From Plasmopara viticola (Eukaryota; Oomycota; Peronosporomycetes; Peronosporales; Peronosporaceae): a DNA stretch of 64,000 nt. The first letter of the stretch is position 1. Each line of letters opens with the position of its first letter. The position numbers and the translations under genes are program-made. Positions 42,121 through 55,700 of the stretch are shown here, piece after piece. The stretch lies in assembly GCA_001695595.3 (NCBI GenBank), contig MBPM02000178.1, positions 17,084-81,083 on the forward strand, written 5' to 3'. The notes under the pieces were generated by a model. It ran no database searches, was not told the origin of the DNA, and saw only the letters and a program-made list of their open reading frames with translations.

Positions 42121-42826
42121 TTCAATCGGTCTAAACATTCACAGACGCAATAGAGCTACAACGCAGTGTATAAGCATACTTTTGAAGCACTGAGACGCGA
42201 ATGGCCACAGATACGTCGTTTCTATCGGTTTAACATGCACAGACGTAGTTAAGCCACAACGCGTGTAAACGCATTCTTTTGACGGGCTGAGACGCTGAAT
42301 GGTTACAGATACGTCATTGCTATCGGTCTAGATATGCATAGACGTAATAGAGCCACAACGCAGTGTATAAGCATAGTTTTGAAGCGCTAAGACGCCGTAT
42401 GGCCACCGATACGTCCTTTCTATCGGTCTAGACATGCACAGACGTAGTTAAGCCACAACGCAGTGTATAAACATTCTTTTGACGCGCTGAGACGCCGAAT
42501 GGTTACAGATACGTCCTTGCTATCGATCTAGACATGCACAGACGTAGTTAAGCCACAACGCAGTGTACACGCATTCTTATGAAGCGCTGAGACGCTGTAT
42601 GACCACAGATACGTTATTTCTATCCGTCTAGACATATACAGACGTACTTAAGACTCAGCTCAGTGTACACGTATTCTTTTGACGCGCTGAGACGCTGTAT
42701 GGCCACCGATACGTCCTTTCTTTCGATCTAGACATGCACAGACGTAGTTAAGCCACAACGTAGTGTACATGCATTATTTTGACGAGCTGAGACGCTGAAT
42801 GGTTACAGATACGTCATTCTTTCGGT
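42121..42826. repeat. Macro-repeat block X, copy 2
   Basis: This aligns with 34551-35255 (offset 7575 falling to 7571) and 46970-47700. It differs from both chiefly by single-base losses near 42199, 42232, 42263 and 42817, with another just before it near 42003. Three of those five shorten a homopolymer run (GG to G at 42199 and 42263, TTT to TT at 42817) and the one at 42003 shortens AA to A. Confidence 0.9.
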
Positions 42827-44450
42827 CTAGACATGCACAGACGCAATAGAGCCACAACGCAGTGTATAAGCATACTTATGACGCGCTGAGACGCTGTATG
42901 GCCACAGATACGTCCTTTCTTTCAGTCTATACAAAACAGACGTAGTTAAGCCACAACGAAGTGTATAAACATTCTTTTGACGCGCTGAGACGCTGTATGG
43001 CCACAGATACGTCCTTTCAATCGGTCTGGACATGCACAGACGCAAGAGAGCCACAACGTAGTGTATAAGCATACTTTAGAAGCGCTGAGACGCTGTATGA
43101 CCACCGATACGTCCTTTTTTTCGATCTAGACATGCACAGACGCAATTGAGCCACAACGCAGTGTAAAAGCATACTTATGACGCGCTGAGACTCTGTATGG
43201 CCACAGATACGTCCTTTCTTTCAGTCTAGACGAAACAGACGTAGTTAAGCCACAACGCAGTGTACACGCATTCTTTTGACGAGCTGAGACGCTGAATGGC
43301 TACAGATACGTCCTTGCTATCCATCTAGACATGCATACACGCAATAGAGCCACAACGCAGTGTACACGCATTCTTTTGACGCGCTGAGACGCTGTATGGT
43401 CACAGATACGTCCTTTCTATCGGTCTAGACATGCACAGACGCAAGAGAGCCACAACGTAGTGTATAAGCATACTTTAGAAGCGCTGAGACGCTGTATGAC
43501 CACCGATACGTCCTTTCTTTCGATCTAGACATGCACAGATGCAATTGAGCCACAACGCAGTGTATAAGCATACTTATGACGCGCTGAGACTCTGTATGGC
43601 CACAGATACGTCCTTTTTATCGGTCTAGACATGCACAGACGTTGTTAAGCCACAGCGAAGTGTATAAACATTCTTTTGACGCGCTGAGACGCTGTATGGC
43701 CACAGATACGTCCTTTCAATCGGTCTAGACATGCACAGACGCAAGAGAGCCACAACGTAGTGTATAAGCATACTTTAGAAGCGCTGAGACGCTGTATGAC
43801 CATCGATACGTCCTTTCTTTCGATCTAGACATGCACAGACGCAATTGAGCCACAACGCAGTGTATAAGCATACTTATGACGCGCTGAGACGCTGAATGGC
43901 CACAGATACGTCCTTTCTATCGGTCTAGACATGCACAGACGTAGTTAAGCCACAACGCAGTGTACACGCATTCTTTTGACGCGCTGAGACGCGCTATGGC
44001 CACAGATACGTCCTTTATATCGGTCTAGACATGGACAGACGTAGTCAAGCCACAACGCAGTGTATAAGCATACTGTTGAAGCTCTAAGACGCCGTATGGC
44101 CACATATACGTCCTTTCTTTCGGTCTAGACATGCACAGATGCAATAGAGCCACAACGTAGTGTATAAGCATTCTTTTGACGAGCTGAGACGCTGAATGGC
44201 TACAGATACGTCCTTGCTATCGTCTAGACATGCACAAACGCAATAGAGCCACAACGCTGTGTACACGCATTCTTTTGACGCGCTGAGACGCTGTATGGTC
44301 ACAGATACGTCCTTTCTATCGGTCTAGACATGCACAGACGCAAGAGAGCCACAACGTAGTGTATAAGCATACTTTAGAAGCGCTGAGACGCTGTATGACC
44401 ACCGATAAGTCCTTTCTTTCGATCTAGACATGCACAGACGCAATTGAGCC
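42827..44450. repeat. Macro-repeat block Y, copy 2
   Basis: This matches 35256-36880 in monomer order and in rare variants (TATCCATCTAGACATGC near 43319, TACTGTTGAAGCTCTAAGAC near 44071). One notable difference is at 44220-44240, where TATCGTCTAGACATGCAC replaces TATCCGTCTAGACATGCAT of the first copy, including a one-base loss. Confidence 0.88.
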
Positions 44451-46969
44451 ACAACGCAGTGTATAAGCATACTTATGACGCGCTGAGACTCTGTATGGCC
44501 ACAGATACGTCCTTTCTTTCAGTCTATACAAAACAGACGTAGTTAAGCCACAACGAAGTGTATAAACATTCTTTTGGCGCGCTGAGACGCTCTATGGCCA
44601 CAGATACGTCCTTTCAATCGGTCTAAACATTCACAGACGTAATAGAGCTACAACGCAGTGTATAAGCATACTTTTGAAGCACTGAGACGCTGAATGGCCA
44701 CAGATACGTCCTTTCTTTCGATCTAGACATGCACAGACGTAGTTAAGCCACAACGCAGTGTATAAGCATACTTATGACGCGCTGAGACGCTGAATGGCCA
44801 CAGATACGTCCTTTCTTTCAGTCTATACAAAACAGACGTAGTTAAGCCACAGCGAAGTGTATAATTATTCTTTCGACGCGCTGAGACGCTGTATGGCCAC
44901 AGATACGTCCTTTCAATCGGTCTAGACATGCACAGACACAAGAGAGCCACAACGTAGTGTATAAGCATACTTTAGAAGCGCTGAGACGCTGTATGACCAC
45001 CGATACGTCCTTTCTTTCGATCTAGACATGCACAGACGCAATTGAGCCACAACGCAGTGTATAAGCATACTTATGACGCGCTGAGACTCTGTATGGCCAC
45101 AGATACGTCCTTTCTTTCAGTCTATACAAAACAGACGTAGTTAAGCCACAACGAAGTGTATAAACATTCTTTTGGCGCGCTGAGACGCTCTATGGCCACA
45201 GATACGTCCTTTCAATCGGTCTAAACATTCACAGACGTAAAGAGCTACAACGCAGTGTATAAGCATACTTTTGAAGCACTGAGACGCTGAATGGCCACAG
45301 ATACGTCCTTTCTTTCGATCTAGACATGCACAGACGTAGTTAAGCCACAACGCAGTGTATAAGCATACTTATGACGCGCTGAGACGCTGACTGGCCACAG
45401 ATACGTCCTTTCTTTCAGTCTATACAAAACAGACGTAGTTAAGCCACAGCGAAGTGTATAAACATTCTTTCGACGCGCTGAGACGCTGTATGGCCACAGA
45501 TACGTCCTTTCAATCGGTCTAGACATGCACAGGCGCAAGAGAGCCACAACGTAGTGTATAAGCATACTTTAGAAGCGCTGAGACGCTGTATGACCACCGA
45601 TACGTCCTTTCTTTCGATCTAGACATGCACAGACGCAATTGAGCCACAACGCAGTGTATAAGCATACTTATGACGCGCTGAGACTCTGTATGGCCACAGA
45701 TACGTCCTTTCTTTCAGTCTATACAAAACAGACGTAGTTAAGCCACAACGAAGTGTATAAACATTCTTTTGGCGCGCTGAGACGCTCTATGGCCACAGAT
45801 ACGTCCTTTCAATCGGTCTAAACATTCACAGACGTAAAAGAGCTACAACGCAGTGTATAAGCATACTTTTGAAGCACTGAGACGCTGAATGGCCACAGAT
45901 ACGTCCTTTCTTTCGATCTAGACATGCACAGACGTAGTTAAGCCACAACGCAGTGTATAAGCATACTTATGACGCGCTGAGACGCTGACTGGCCACAGAT
46001 ACGTCCTTTCTTTCAGTCTATACAAAACAGACGTAGTTAAGCCACAACGAAGTGTATAAACATTCTTTTGGCGCGCTGAGACGCTCTATGGCCACAGATA
46101 CGTCCTTTCAATCGGTCTAAACATTCACAGACGTAATAGAGCTACAACGCAGTGTATAAGCATACTTTTGAAGCACTGAGACGCTGAATGGCCACAGATA
46201 CGTCCTTTCTTTCGATCTAGACATGCACAGACGTAGTTAAGCCACAACGCAGTGTATAAGCATACTTATGACGCGCTGAGACGCTGAATGGCCACAGATA
46301 CGTCCTTTCTTTCAGTCTATACAAAACAGACGTAGTTAAGCCACAGCGAAGTGTATAAACATTCTTTCGACGCGCTGAGACGCTGTATGGCCACAGATAC
46401 GTCCTTTCAATCGGTCTAGACATGCACAGACACAAGAGAGCCACAACGTAGTGTATAAGCATACTTTAGAAGCGCTGAGACGCTGTATGACCACCGATAC
46501 GTCCTTTCTTTCGATCTAGACATGCACAGACGCAATTGAGCCACAACGCAGTGTATAAGCATACTTATGACGCGCTGAGACTCTGTATGGCCACAGATAC
46601 GTCCTTTCTTTCAGTCTATACAAAACAGACGTAGTTAAGCCACAACGAAGTGTATAAACATTCTTTTGGCGCGCTGAGACGCTCTATGGCCACAGATACG
46701 TCCTTTCAATCGGTCTAAACATTCACAGACGTAAAAGAGCTACAACGCAGTGTATAAGCATACTTTTGAAGCACTGAGACGCTGAATGGCCACAGATACG
46801 TCCTTTCTTTCGATCTAGACATGCACAGACGTAGTTAAGCCACAACGCAGTGTATAAGCATACTTATGACGCGCTGAGACGCTGACTGGCCACAGATACG
46901 TCCTTTCTTTCAGTCTATACAAAACAGACGTAGTTAAGCCACAGCGAAGTGTATAAACATTCTTTTGGC
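44451..46969. repeat. Trimeric 299-bp HOR domain, run 3
   Basis: About 2.5 kb of trimers that align with the left part of run 2 at an offset of about 7570 (37153/44723, 37751/45320, 38647/46217). The alignment breaks near 39390/46960, where this run passes into block X instead of continuing. It is shorter than run 2 by about nine trimers. Confidence 0.9.
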
Positions 46970-47700
46970 GCGCTGAGACGCTCTATGGCCACAGATACGT
47001 CCTTTCAATCGGTCTAAACATTCACAGACGCAATAGAGCTACAACGCAGTGTATAAGCATACTTTTGAAGCACTGAGACGCGGAATGGCCACAGATACGT
47101 CGTTTCTATCGGTTTAAACATGCACAGACGTAGTTAAGCCACAACGCGGTGTAAACGCATTCTTTTGACGGGCTGAGACGCTGAATGGTTACAGATACGT
47201 CATTGCTATCGGTCTAGATATGCATAGACGTAATAGAGCCACAACGCAGTGTATAAGCATAGTTTTGAAGCGCTAAGACGCCGTATGGCCACCGATACGT
47301 CCTTTCTATCGGTCTAGACATGCACAGACGTAGTTAAGCCACAACGCAGTGTATAAACATTCTTTTGACGCGCTGAGACGCCGAATGGTTACAGATACGT
47401 CCTTGCTATCGATCTAGACATGCACAGACGTAGTTAAGCCACAACGCAGTGTACACGCATTCTTATGAAGCGCTGAGACGCTGTATGACCACAGATACGT
47501 TATTTCTATCCGTCTAGACATATACAGACGTACTTAAGACTCAGCTCAGTGTACACGTATTCTTTTGACGCGCTGAGACGCTGTATGGCCACCGATACGT
47601 CCTTTCTTTCGATCTAGACATGCACAGACGTAGTTAAGCCACAACGTAGTGTACATGCATTATTTTGACGAGCTGAGACGCTGAATGGTTACAGATACGT
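46970..47700. repeat. Macro-repeat block X, copy 3
   Basis: The sequence from GACGCGGAATGGCC (47077) through GTACATGCATTATTTTGACG (47650) repeats block X at an offset of 12458 from the first copy. After GAATGGTTACAGATACGTC near 47700 it departs from the others and block Y does not follow, so this marks the right edge of the macro-repeat domain. Confidence 0.9.
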
Positions 47701-49740
47701 CCTTGCTATCGGTGTAGACATGCACAGACGTAGTTAAGCCACAACGCAGTGTACACGCAATCTTTAAACGAGCTGAGACGCTGAATGGTTACAGATACGT
47801 CCTTGCTATCGGTCTAGACATGCACAGACGCAATAGATCAAACACGTAGTGTACACGCATTCTTATGAAGCGCTGAGACGCTGTATGACCACAGATACGT
47901 TATTTCTATCCGTCTAGACATGCACAGATGCAAGAGAGCCACAACACAGTGTATAAGAATAGTTTTCAAGCGCTGAGATGCTACATGGCTACAGATACGT
48001 CCTTTCTATCCGTCCAGACATGTACCGACGTAGTTAAGCCACAGCGTAGTGTACACGCATTCTTTTCACGCGCTGAGACGCTTTTGGTCACAGATACGTT
48101 CTTTTCATCGGTCTAGACATGCACAGACGAAGTTAAGCCACAACGCAGTGTACACGCATTCTTTTGACGAGCTGAGACGCTGAATGGTTACAGATACGTC
48201 CTTTCCATCAGTCCAGACATGCACAGACGTAGTTAAATCACAACGAAGTGTACACGCATTCTTTTGACGCGCTGAGACGCTGTATGGCCACAAATACGTC
48301 CTCTCTTTCGGTCTAGACATCACAGACGTAGTTAAGCCACAACGTAGTGTATAAGCATTCTTGTAACGCGGTAAGACACGCTGAGACGCTCTATGGCCAC
48401 AGATACGTCCTTTCAATCGGTCTAGTCATGCACAGACGCAATAGAGCCACAACGCAGTGTATAAGCAAACGTTTAAGGCGCTAAGACGCTGTATGGCCAC
48501 CGATACGTCCTTTCTATCGGTCTAGACATGCACAGATGTAGTTACGCAACAACGAAGTGTAAACGCATTCTTTTGACGAGCTGAGACGCTGAATGGTTGC
48601 AGATACGTCCTTGCTATCGGTCTAGACATGCACAGACGCAATAGAGCCACAACGCAGTGTACACGCATTCGTATTAAGCGCGGAGACGCTGTATGACCAC
48701 AGATACGTCTTTTCTATCCGTCCAGACAAGCACAGACGCAACAGAGCTACAACGCAGTGTACACGCATTCTTTTGACGCGCTGAGACGCTGTATGGCCAC
48801 AGATACGTCCTTTCGATCGGTCTAGACATGTACAGACGCAAGAGAGCCACAACGCAGTGTATAAGAATACTTTTGAAGCGCTGAGACGCTTTTGGCCACA
48901 GATACGTCCTTTCTATCGGTCTAGACATGCACAGACGTAGTTACGCAACAACGAAGTGTAAACGCATTCTTTTGACGAGCTGAGAAGCTGAATGGTCACA
49001 GATACGTCCTTTCTATCGGTCTAGACATGCACAGACGCAATAGAGCCACAACGCAGTGTATACGCATACTTTTGAAGCGCTAAGACGCTGTATGGCCAAC
49101 AATACGTCCTTTCTATCGGTCTAGACATGCACAGACGTTGTAACGCAACAACGAAGTGTAAACGCATTCTTTTGACGAGCTGAGAAGCTGAATGGTTACA
49201 GATACGTCCTTGCTATCGGTCTAGACATGCACAGACGCAATAGAGCCACAATGCAGTGTATAAGCATACTTTTGAAGCGCTGAGACGCTGTATGACCACA
49301 GATACGTCCTTTATATCCGTCCAGACATGTACAGACGTAGTTAAGCCACAGCGCAGTGTACACGCATTCTTTTGACGCGCTGAGGTGCTCTATGGCCACA
49401 GATACGTCCTTCCGATCGGTCTAGACATGCACAGACGCAATAGAGCCACAACACAGTGTATGAGCATACTTCTGAAGCGCTAAGACGCTGTATGGCCACC
49501 GATACGTCCTTTCTATCGGTCTAGACATGCACAGACGTAGTTACGCAACAACGAAGTGTAAACGCATTCTTTTGACAAGCTGAGACGCTGAATGGTTACA
49601 GATACGTCCTTGCTGTCGGTCTAGACATGCACAGACGCAATAGAGCCACAACGCAGTGTATAAGCATACTTTTGAAGCGCTGAGACGCTGTATGGCCACA
49701 GATACGTCCTTTCGATCGGTCTAGACATGCACAGACGCAA
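47701..49740. repeat. Transition between trimeric and pentameric domains
   Basis: Diverged monomers with a recurring ~500-600-bp pattern marked by GTTACGCAACAACGAAGTG near 48540, 48940 and 49540 (GTAACGCAAC at 49140) and GCGCTAAGACGCTG nearby. A monomer near 48358-48390 has about 10 extra bp (ACGCGGTAAGACACGCTGAG). Early pentamer-type monomers (TTTTCACGCGCTGAG, AATAGTTTTCAAGCG) appear at 47.95-48.07 kb. No gene is seen. Confidence 0.8.
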
Positions 49741-52700
49741 GAGAGCCACAACGCAGTGTATAAGAATACTTTTCAAGCGCTGAGATGCTATATGGCCACA
49801 GATACGTCCTTTCTATCCGTCCAGACATGTACCGACGTAGTTAAGCCACAGCGCAGTGTACACGCATTCTTTTCACGCGCTGAGACGCTGTGTGGCCACA
49901 GATACGTCCTTTCTATCGGTCTAGACATGCACAGGCGCAAGAGAGCGACACCGTATTGTATAAGCATTCTAATGAAGCGCTGAGACGCTGTTTGGTCACA
50001 AATACGTCCTTTCTATCGGTCCCGACATGCACAGACGTAGTTAAGCCACAACGCAGTGTACACGCATTCTTTTGACGCACTGAGACGCTGTATGGCCACA
50101 GATACGTCCATTCTATCAGTCTAGACATGCACAGACGCAATAGAGCCACAATGCAGTGTATAAGCATACTTTTGAAGTGCTGAGACGCTGTATGGCCACA
50201 GATACGTCCTTTCGATCGGTCTAGACATGCACAGACGCAAGAGAGCCACAATGCAGTGTATAAGAATACTTTTCAAGTGCTGAGATGCTACATGGCCACA
50301 GATACGTCCTTTCTATCCGTCCAGACATGTACCGACGTAGTTAAGCCACAGCGCAGTGTACACGCATTCTTTCACGCGCTGAGACGCTGTGTGGCCATAG
50401 ATACGTCCTTTCCATCGGTCTAGACATGCACAGACGCAAGAGAGCGACACCGAATTGTATAAGCATTCTTATGAAGCGCTGAGACGCTGTTTGGTCACAA
50501 ATACGTCCTTTCTATCGGTCCCGACATGCACAGACGTAGTTAAGCCACAACGCAGTGTACACGCATTCTTTTGACGCACTGAGACGCTGTATGGCCACAG
50601 ATACGTCCATTCTATCAGTCTAGACATGCACAGACGCAATAGAGCCACAATGCAGTGTATAAGCATACTTTTGAAGTGCTGAGACGCTGTATGGCCACAG
50701 ATACGTCCTTTCGATCGGTCTAGACATGCACAGACGCAAGAGAGCCACAACGCAGTGTATAAGAATACTTTTGAAGCGCTGAGATGCTATATGGCTACAG
50801 ATACGTCCTTTTTATCCGTCCAGACATGCACAGACGTAGTTGAGCCACAACGCAGTGTACACGCATTCTTTTGACGCACTGAGACGCTGTATGGCCACAG
50901 ATACGTCCATTCTATCAGTCTAGACATGCACAGACGCAATAGAGCCACAACGCAGTGTATAAGCATACTTTTGAAGTGCTGAGACGCTGTATGGCCACAG
51001 ATACGTCCTTTCGATCGGTCTAGACATGCACAGACGCAAGAGAGCCACAATGCAGTGTATAAGAATACTTTCAAGTACTGAGATGCTACATGGCTACACA
51101 TACGTCCTTTCTATCCGTCCAGACATGTACCGACGTAGTTAAGCCACAGCGCAGTGTACACGCATTCTTTTCACGCGCTGAGACGCTGTGTGGCCACAGA
51201 TACGTCCTTTCTATCGGTCTAGACATGCACAGGCGCAAGAGAGCGACACCGTATTGTATAAGCATTCTAATGAAGCGCTAAGACGCTGTTTGGTCACAAA
51301 TACGTCCTTTCTATCGGTCCCGACATGCACAGACGTAGTTAAGCCACAACGCAGTGTATAAGCATACTTATGACGCGCTGAGACGCTGTATGGACACAGA
51401 TACGTCCTTTCTTTCAGTCTAGACATCACAGACGTATTTAAGCCACAACGAAGTGTATAAACATTCTTTTGACGCGCTGAGACGCTGTGTGGCCACAGAT
51501 ACGTCCTTTCTATCGGTCTAGACATGCACAGGCGCAAGAGAGCGACACCGAATTGTATAAGCATTCTAATGAAGCGCTAAGACGCTGTTTGGTCACAAAT
51601 ACGTCCTTTCTATCGGTCCCGACATGCACAGACGTAGTTAAGCCACAACGCAGTGTACACGCATTCTTTTGACGCGCTGAGACGCTGTATGGCCACAGAT
51701 ACGTCCATTCTATCAGTCTAGATATGCACAGACGCAATAGAGCCACAACGCAGTGTATAAGCATACTTTTGAAGTGCTGAGACGCTGTATGGCCACGGAT
51801 ACGTCCATTCTATCAGTCTAGACATGCACAGACGCAATAGAGCCACAACGCAGTGTATAAGCATACTTTTGAAGTGCTGAGACGCTGTATGGCCACAGAT
51901 ACGTCCTTTCGATCGGTCTAGACATGCACAGACGCAAGAGAGCCACAACGCAGTGTATAAGAATAGTTTTCAAGCGCTGAGATGCTATATGGCTACAGAT
52001 ACGTCCTTTCTATCCGTCCAGACATGTGCCGACGTAGTCAAGCCACAGCGCAGTGTACACGCATTCTTTTCACGCGCTGAGACGCTGTGTGGCCATAGAT
52101 ACGTTCTTTCCATCGGTCTAGACATGCACAGACGCAAGAGAGCGACACCGAATTGTAAAGGCATTCTTATGAAGCGCTGAGACGCTGTTTGGTCACAAAT
52201 ACGTCCTTTCTATCGGTCCCGACATGCACAGACGTAGTTAAGCCACAGCGCAGTGTACACGCATTCTTTTGACGCGCTGAGACGCTGTATGGCCACAGAT
52301 ACGTCCATTCTATCAGTCTAGACATGCACAGACGCAATAGAGCCACAACGCAGTGTATAAGCATACTTTTGAAGCGCTGAGACGCTGTATGGCCACAGAT
52401 ACGTCCTTTCGATCGGTCTAGACATGCACAGACGCAAGAGAGCCACAATGCAGTGTATAAGAATACTTTTGAAGCGCTGAGATGCTACATGGCCACAGAT
52501 ACGTCCTTTCTATCCGTCCAGACATGTACCGACGTAGTTAAGCCACAGCGCAGTGTACACGCATTCTTTCACGCGCTGAGACTCTGTGTGGCCATAGATA
52601 CGTCCTTTCCATCGGTCTAGACATGCACAGACGCAAGAGAGCGACACCGAATTGTATAAGCATTCTTATGAAGCGCTGAGACGCTGTTTGGTCACACATA

Positions 52701-55700
52701 CGTCCTTTCTATCGGTCCCGACATGCACAGACGTAGTTAAGCCACAACGCAGTGTACACGCATTCTTTTGACGCACTGAGACGCTGTATGGCCACAGATA
52801 CGTCCATTCTATCAGTCTAGACATGCACAGACGCAATAGAGCCACAATGCAGTGTATAAGCATACTTTTGAAGTGCTGAGACGCTGTATGGCCACAGATA
52901 CGTCCTTTCGATCGGTCTAGACATGCACAGACGCAAGAGAGCCACAACGCAGTGTATAAGTATACTTTTGAAGCGCTGAGATGCTATATGGCTACAGATA
53001 CGTCCTTTTTATCCGTCCAGACATGCACAGACGTAGTTAAGCCACAGCGCAGTGTACACGCATTCTTTTGACGCACTGAGACGCTGTATGGCCACAGATA
53101 CGTCCATTCTATCAGTCTAGACATGCACAGACGCAATAGAGCCACAACGCAGTGTATAAGCATACTTTTGAAGAGCTGAGACGCTGTATGGCCACAGATA
53201 CGTCCTTTCGATCGGTCTAGACATGCACAGACGCAAGAGAGTCACAATGCAGTGTATAAGAATACTTTCAAGTACTGAGATGCTACATGGCTACAGATAC
53301 GTCCTTTCTATCCGTCCAGACCTGTACCGACGTAGTTAAGCCACAGCGCAGTGTACACGCATTCTTTTCACGCGCTGAGACGCTGTGTGGCCACAGATAC
53401 GTCCTTTCTATCGGTCTAGACATGCACAGGCGCAAGAGAGCGACACCGTATTGTATAAGCATTCTTATGAAGCGCTGAGACGCTGTTTGGTCACAAATAC
53501 GTCCTTTCTATCGGTCCCGACATGCACAGACGTAGTTAAGCCACAACGCAGTGTACACGCATTCTTTTGACGCGCTGAGACGCTGTATGGCCACAGATAC
53601 GTCCTTTCTATCGGTCAAGACATGCACAGACGCAAGAGAGCCACAACGCAGTGTATAAGCATAGATTTGAAGCGCTGAGACGCTGTATGGCCACAGATAC
53701 GTCCTCTCTTTCGGTCTAGACATCACAGACAAAGTTAAGCCACAACGTAGATTATAAGAATAGTTTTCAAGCGCTCAGATGCTATATGGCTACAGATACG
53801 TCCTTTCTATCCGTCCAGACATGTACCGACGTAGTTAAGCCACAGCGCAGTGTACACGCATTCTTTTTACGCGCTGAGACGCTGTGTGGCCACAGATACG
53901 TCCTTTCTATCGGTTTAGACATGCACAGACGCAAGAGAGCGACACCGAATTGTATAAGCATTCTTATGAAGCGCTGAGACGCTGTTTGGTCACAAATACG
54001 TCCTTTCTATCGGTCCCGACATGCACAGACGTAGTTAAGCCACAACGCAGTGTACACGCATTCTTTTGACGCGCTGAGACGCTGTATGGCCACAGATACG
54101 TCCATTCTATCAGTCTAGACATGCACAGACGCAATAGAGCCACAACGCAGTGTATAAGCATACTTTTGAAGTGCTGAGACGCTGTATGGCCACAGATACG
54201 TCCTTTCGATCGATCTAGACATGCACAGACGCAAGAGAGCCACAACGCAGTGTATAAGAATACTTTTGAAGCGCTGAGATGCTATATGGCTACAGATACG
54301 TCCTTTCTATCCGTCCAGACATGTACCGACGTAGTTAAGCCACAGCGCAGTGTACACGCATTCTTTTCACGCGCTGAGACGCTGTGTAGCCACAGATACG
54401 TCCTTTCGATCGGTCTAGACATGCACAGGCGCAAGAGAGCGACACCGAATTGTATAAGCATTCTAATGAAGCGCTGAGACGCTGTTTGGTCACAAATACG
54501 TCCTTTCTATCGGTCCCGACATGCACAGACGTAGTTAAGCCACAACGCAGTGTACACGCATTCTTTTGACGCGCTGAGACGCTGTATGGCCACAGATACG
54601 TCCATTCTATCAGTCTAGACATGCACAGACGCAATAGAGCCACAACGCAGTGTATAAGCATACTTTTGAAGTGCTGAGACGCTGTATGGCCACAGATACG
54701 TCCATTCTATCAGTCTAGACATGCACAGACGCAATAGAGCCACAACGCAGTGTATAAGCATACTTTTGAAGTGCTGAGACGCTGTATGGCCACAGATACG
54801 TCCTTTCGATCGGTCTAGACATGCACAGACGCAAGAGAGCCACAACGCAGTGTATAAGAATAGTTTTCAAGCGCTGAGATGCTATATGGCTACAGATACG
54901 TCCTTTCTATCCGTCCAGACATTTACCGACGTAGTCAAGCCACAGCGCAGTGTACACGCATTCTTTTCACGCGCTGAGACGCTGTGTGGCCACAGATACG
55001 TCCTTTCTATCAATCTAGACATGCACAGGCGCAAGAGAACGACACCGTATTGTATAAGCATTCTTATGAAGCGCTAAGACGCTGTTTGGTCACAAATACG
55101 TCCTTTCTATCGGTCCCGACATGCACAGACGTAGTTAAGCCACAACGCAGTGTACACGCATTCTTTTGACGCGCTGAGACGCTGTATGGCCACAGATACG
55201 TCCATTCTATCAGTCTAGATATGCACAGACGCAATAGAGCCACAACGCAGTGTATAAGCATACTTTTGAAGTGCTGAGACGCTGTATGGCCACAGATACG
55301 TCCATTCTATCAGTCTAGACATGCACAGACGCAATAGAGCCACAACGCAGTGTATAAGCATACTTTTGAAGTGCTGAGACGCTGTATGGCCACAGATACG
55401 TCCTTTCGATCGGTCTAGACATGCACAGACGCAAGAGAGCCACAAAGCAGTGTATAAGAATAGTTTTCAAGCGCTGAGATGCTATATGGCTACAGATACG
55501 TCCTTTCTATCCGTCCAGACATGTGCCGACGTAGTCAAGCCACAGCGCAGTGTACACGCATTCTTTTCACGCGCTGAGACGCTGTGTGGCCATAGATACG
55601 TCCTTTCCATCGGTCTAGACATGCAAAGACGCAAGAGAGCGACACCGAATTGTATAAGCATTCTTATGAAGCGCTGAGACGCTGTTTGGTCACAAATACG

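Noticed and set aside
34551..46960. Macro-repeat as purely an assembly duplication
   Set aside because: Not accepted as the main reading: the copies differ by single-base variants and by HOR-run length, and the third block X has a different right flank. Read-depth evidence is still needed, so the indel cluster at 42.0-42.8 kb is reported separately.
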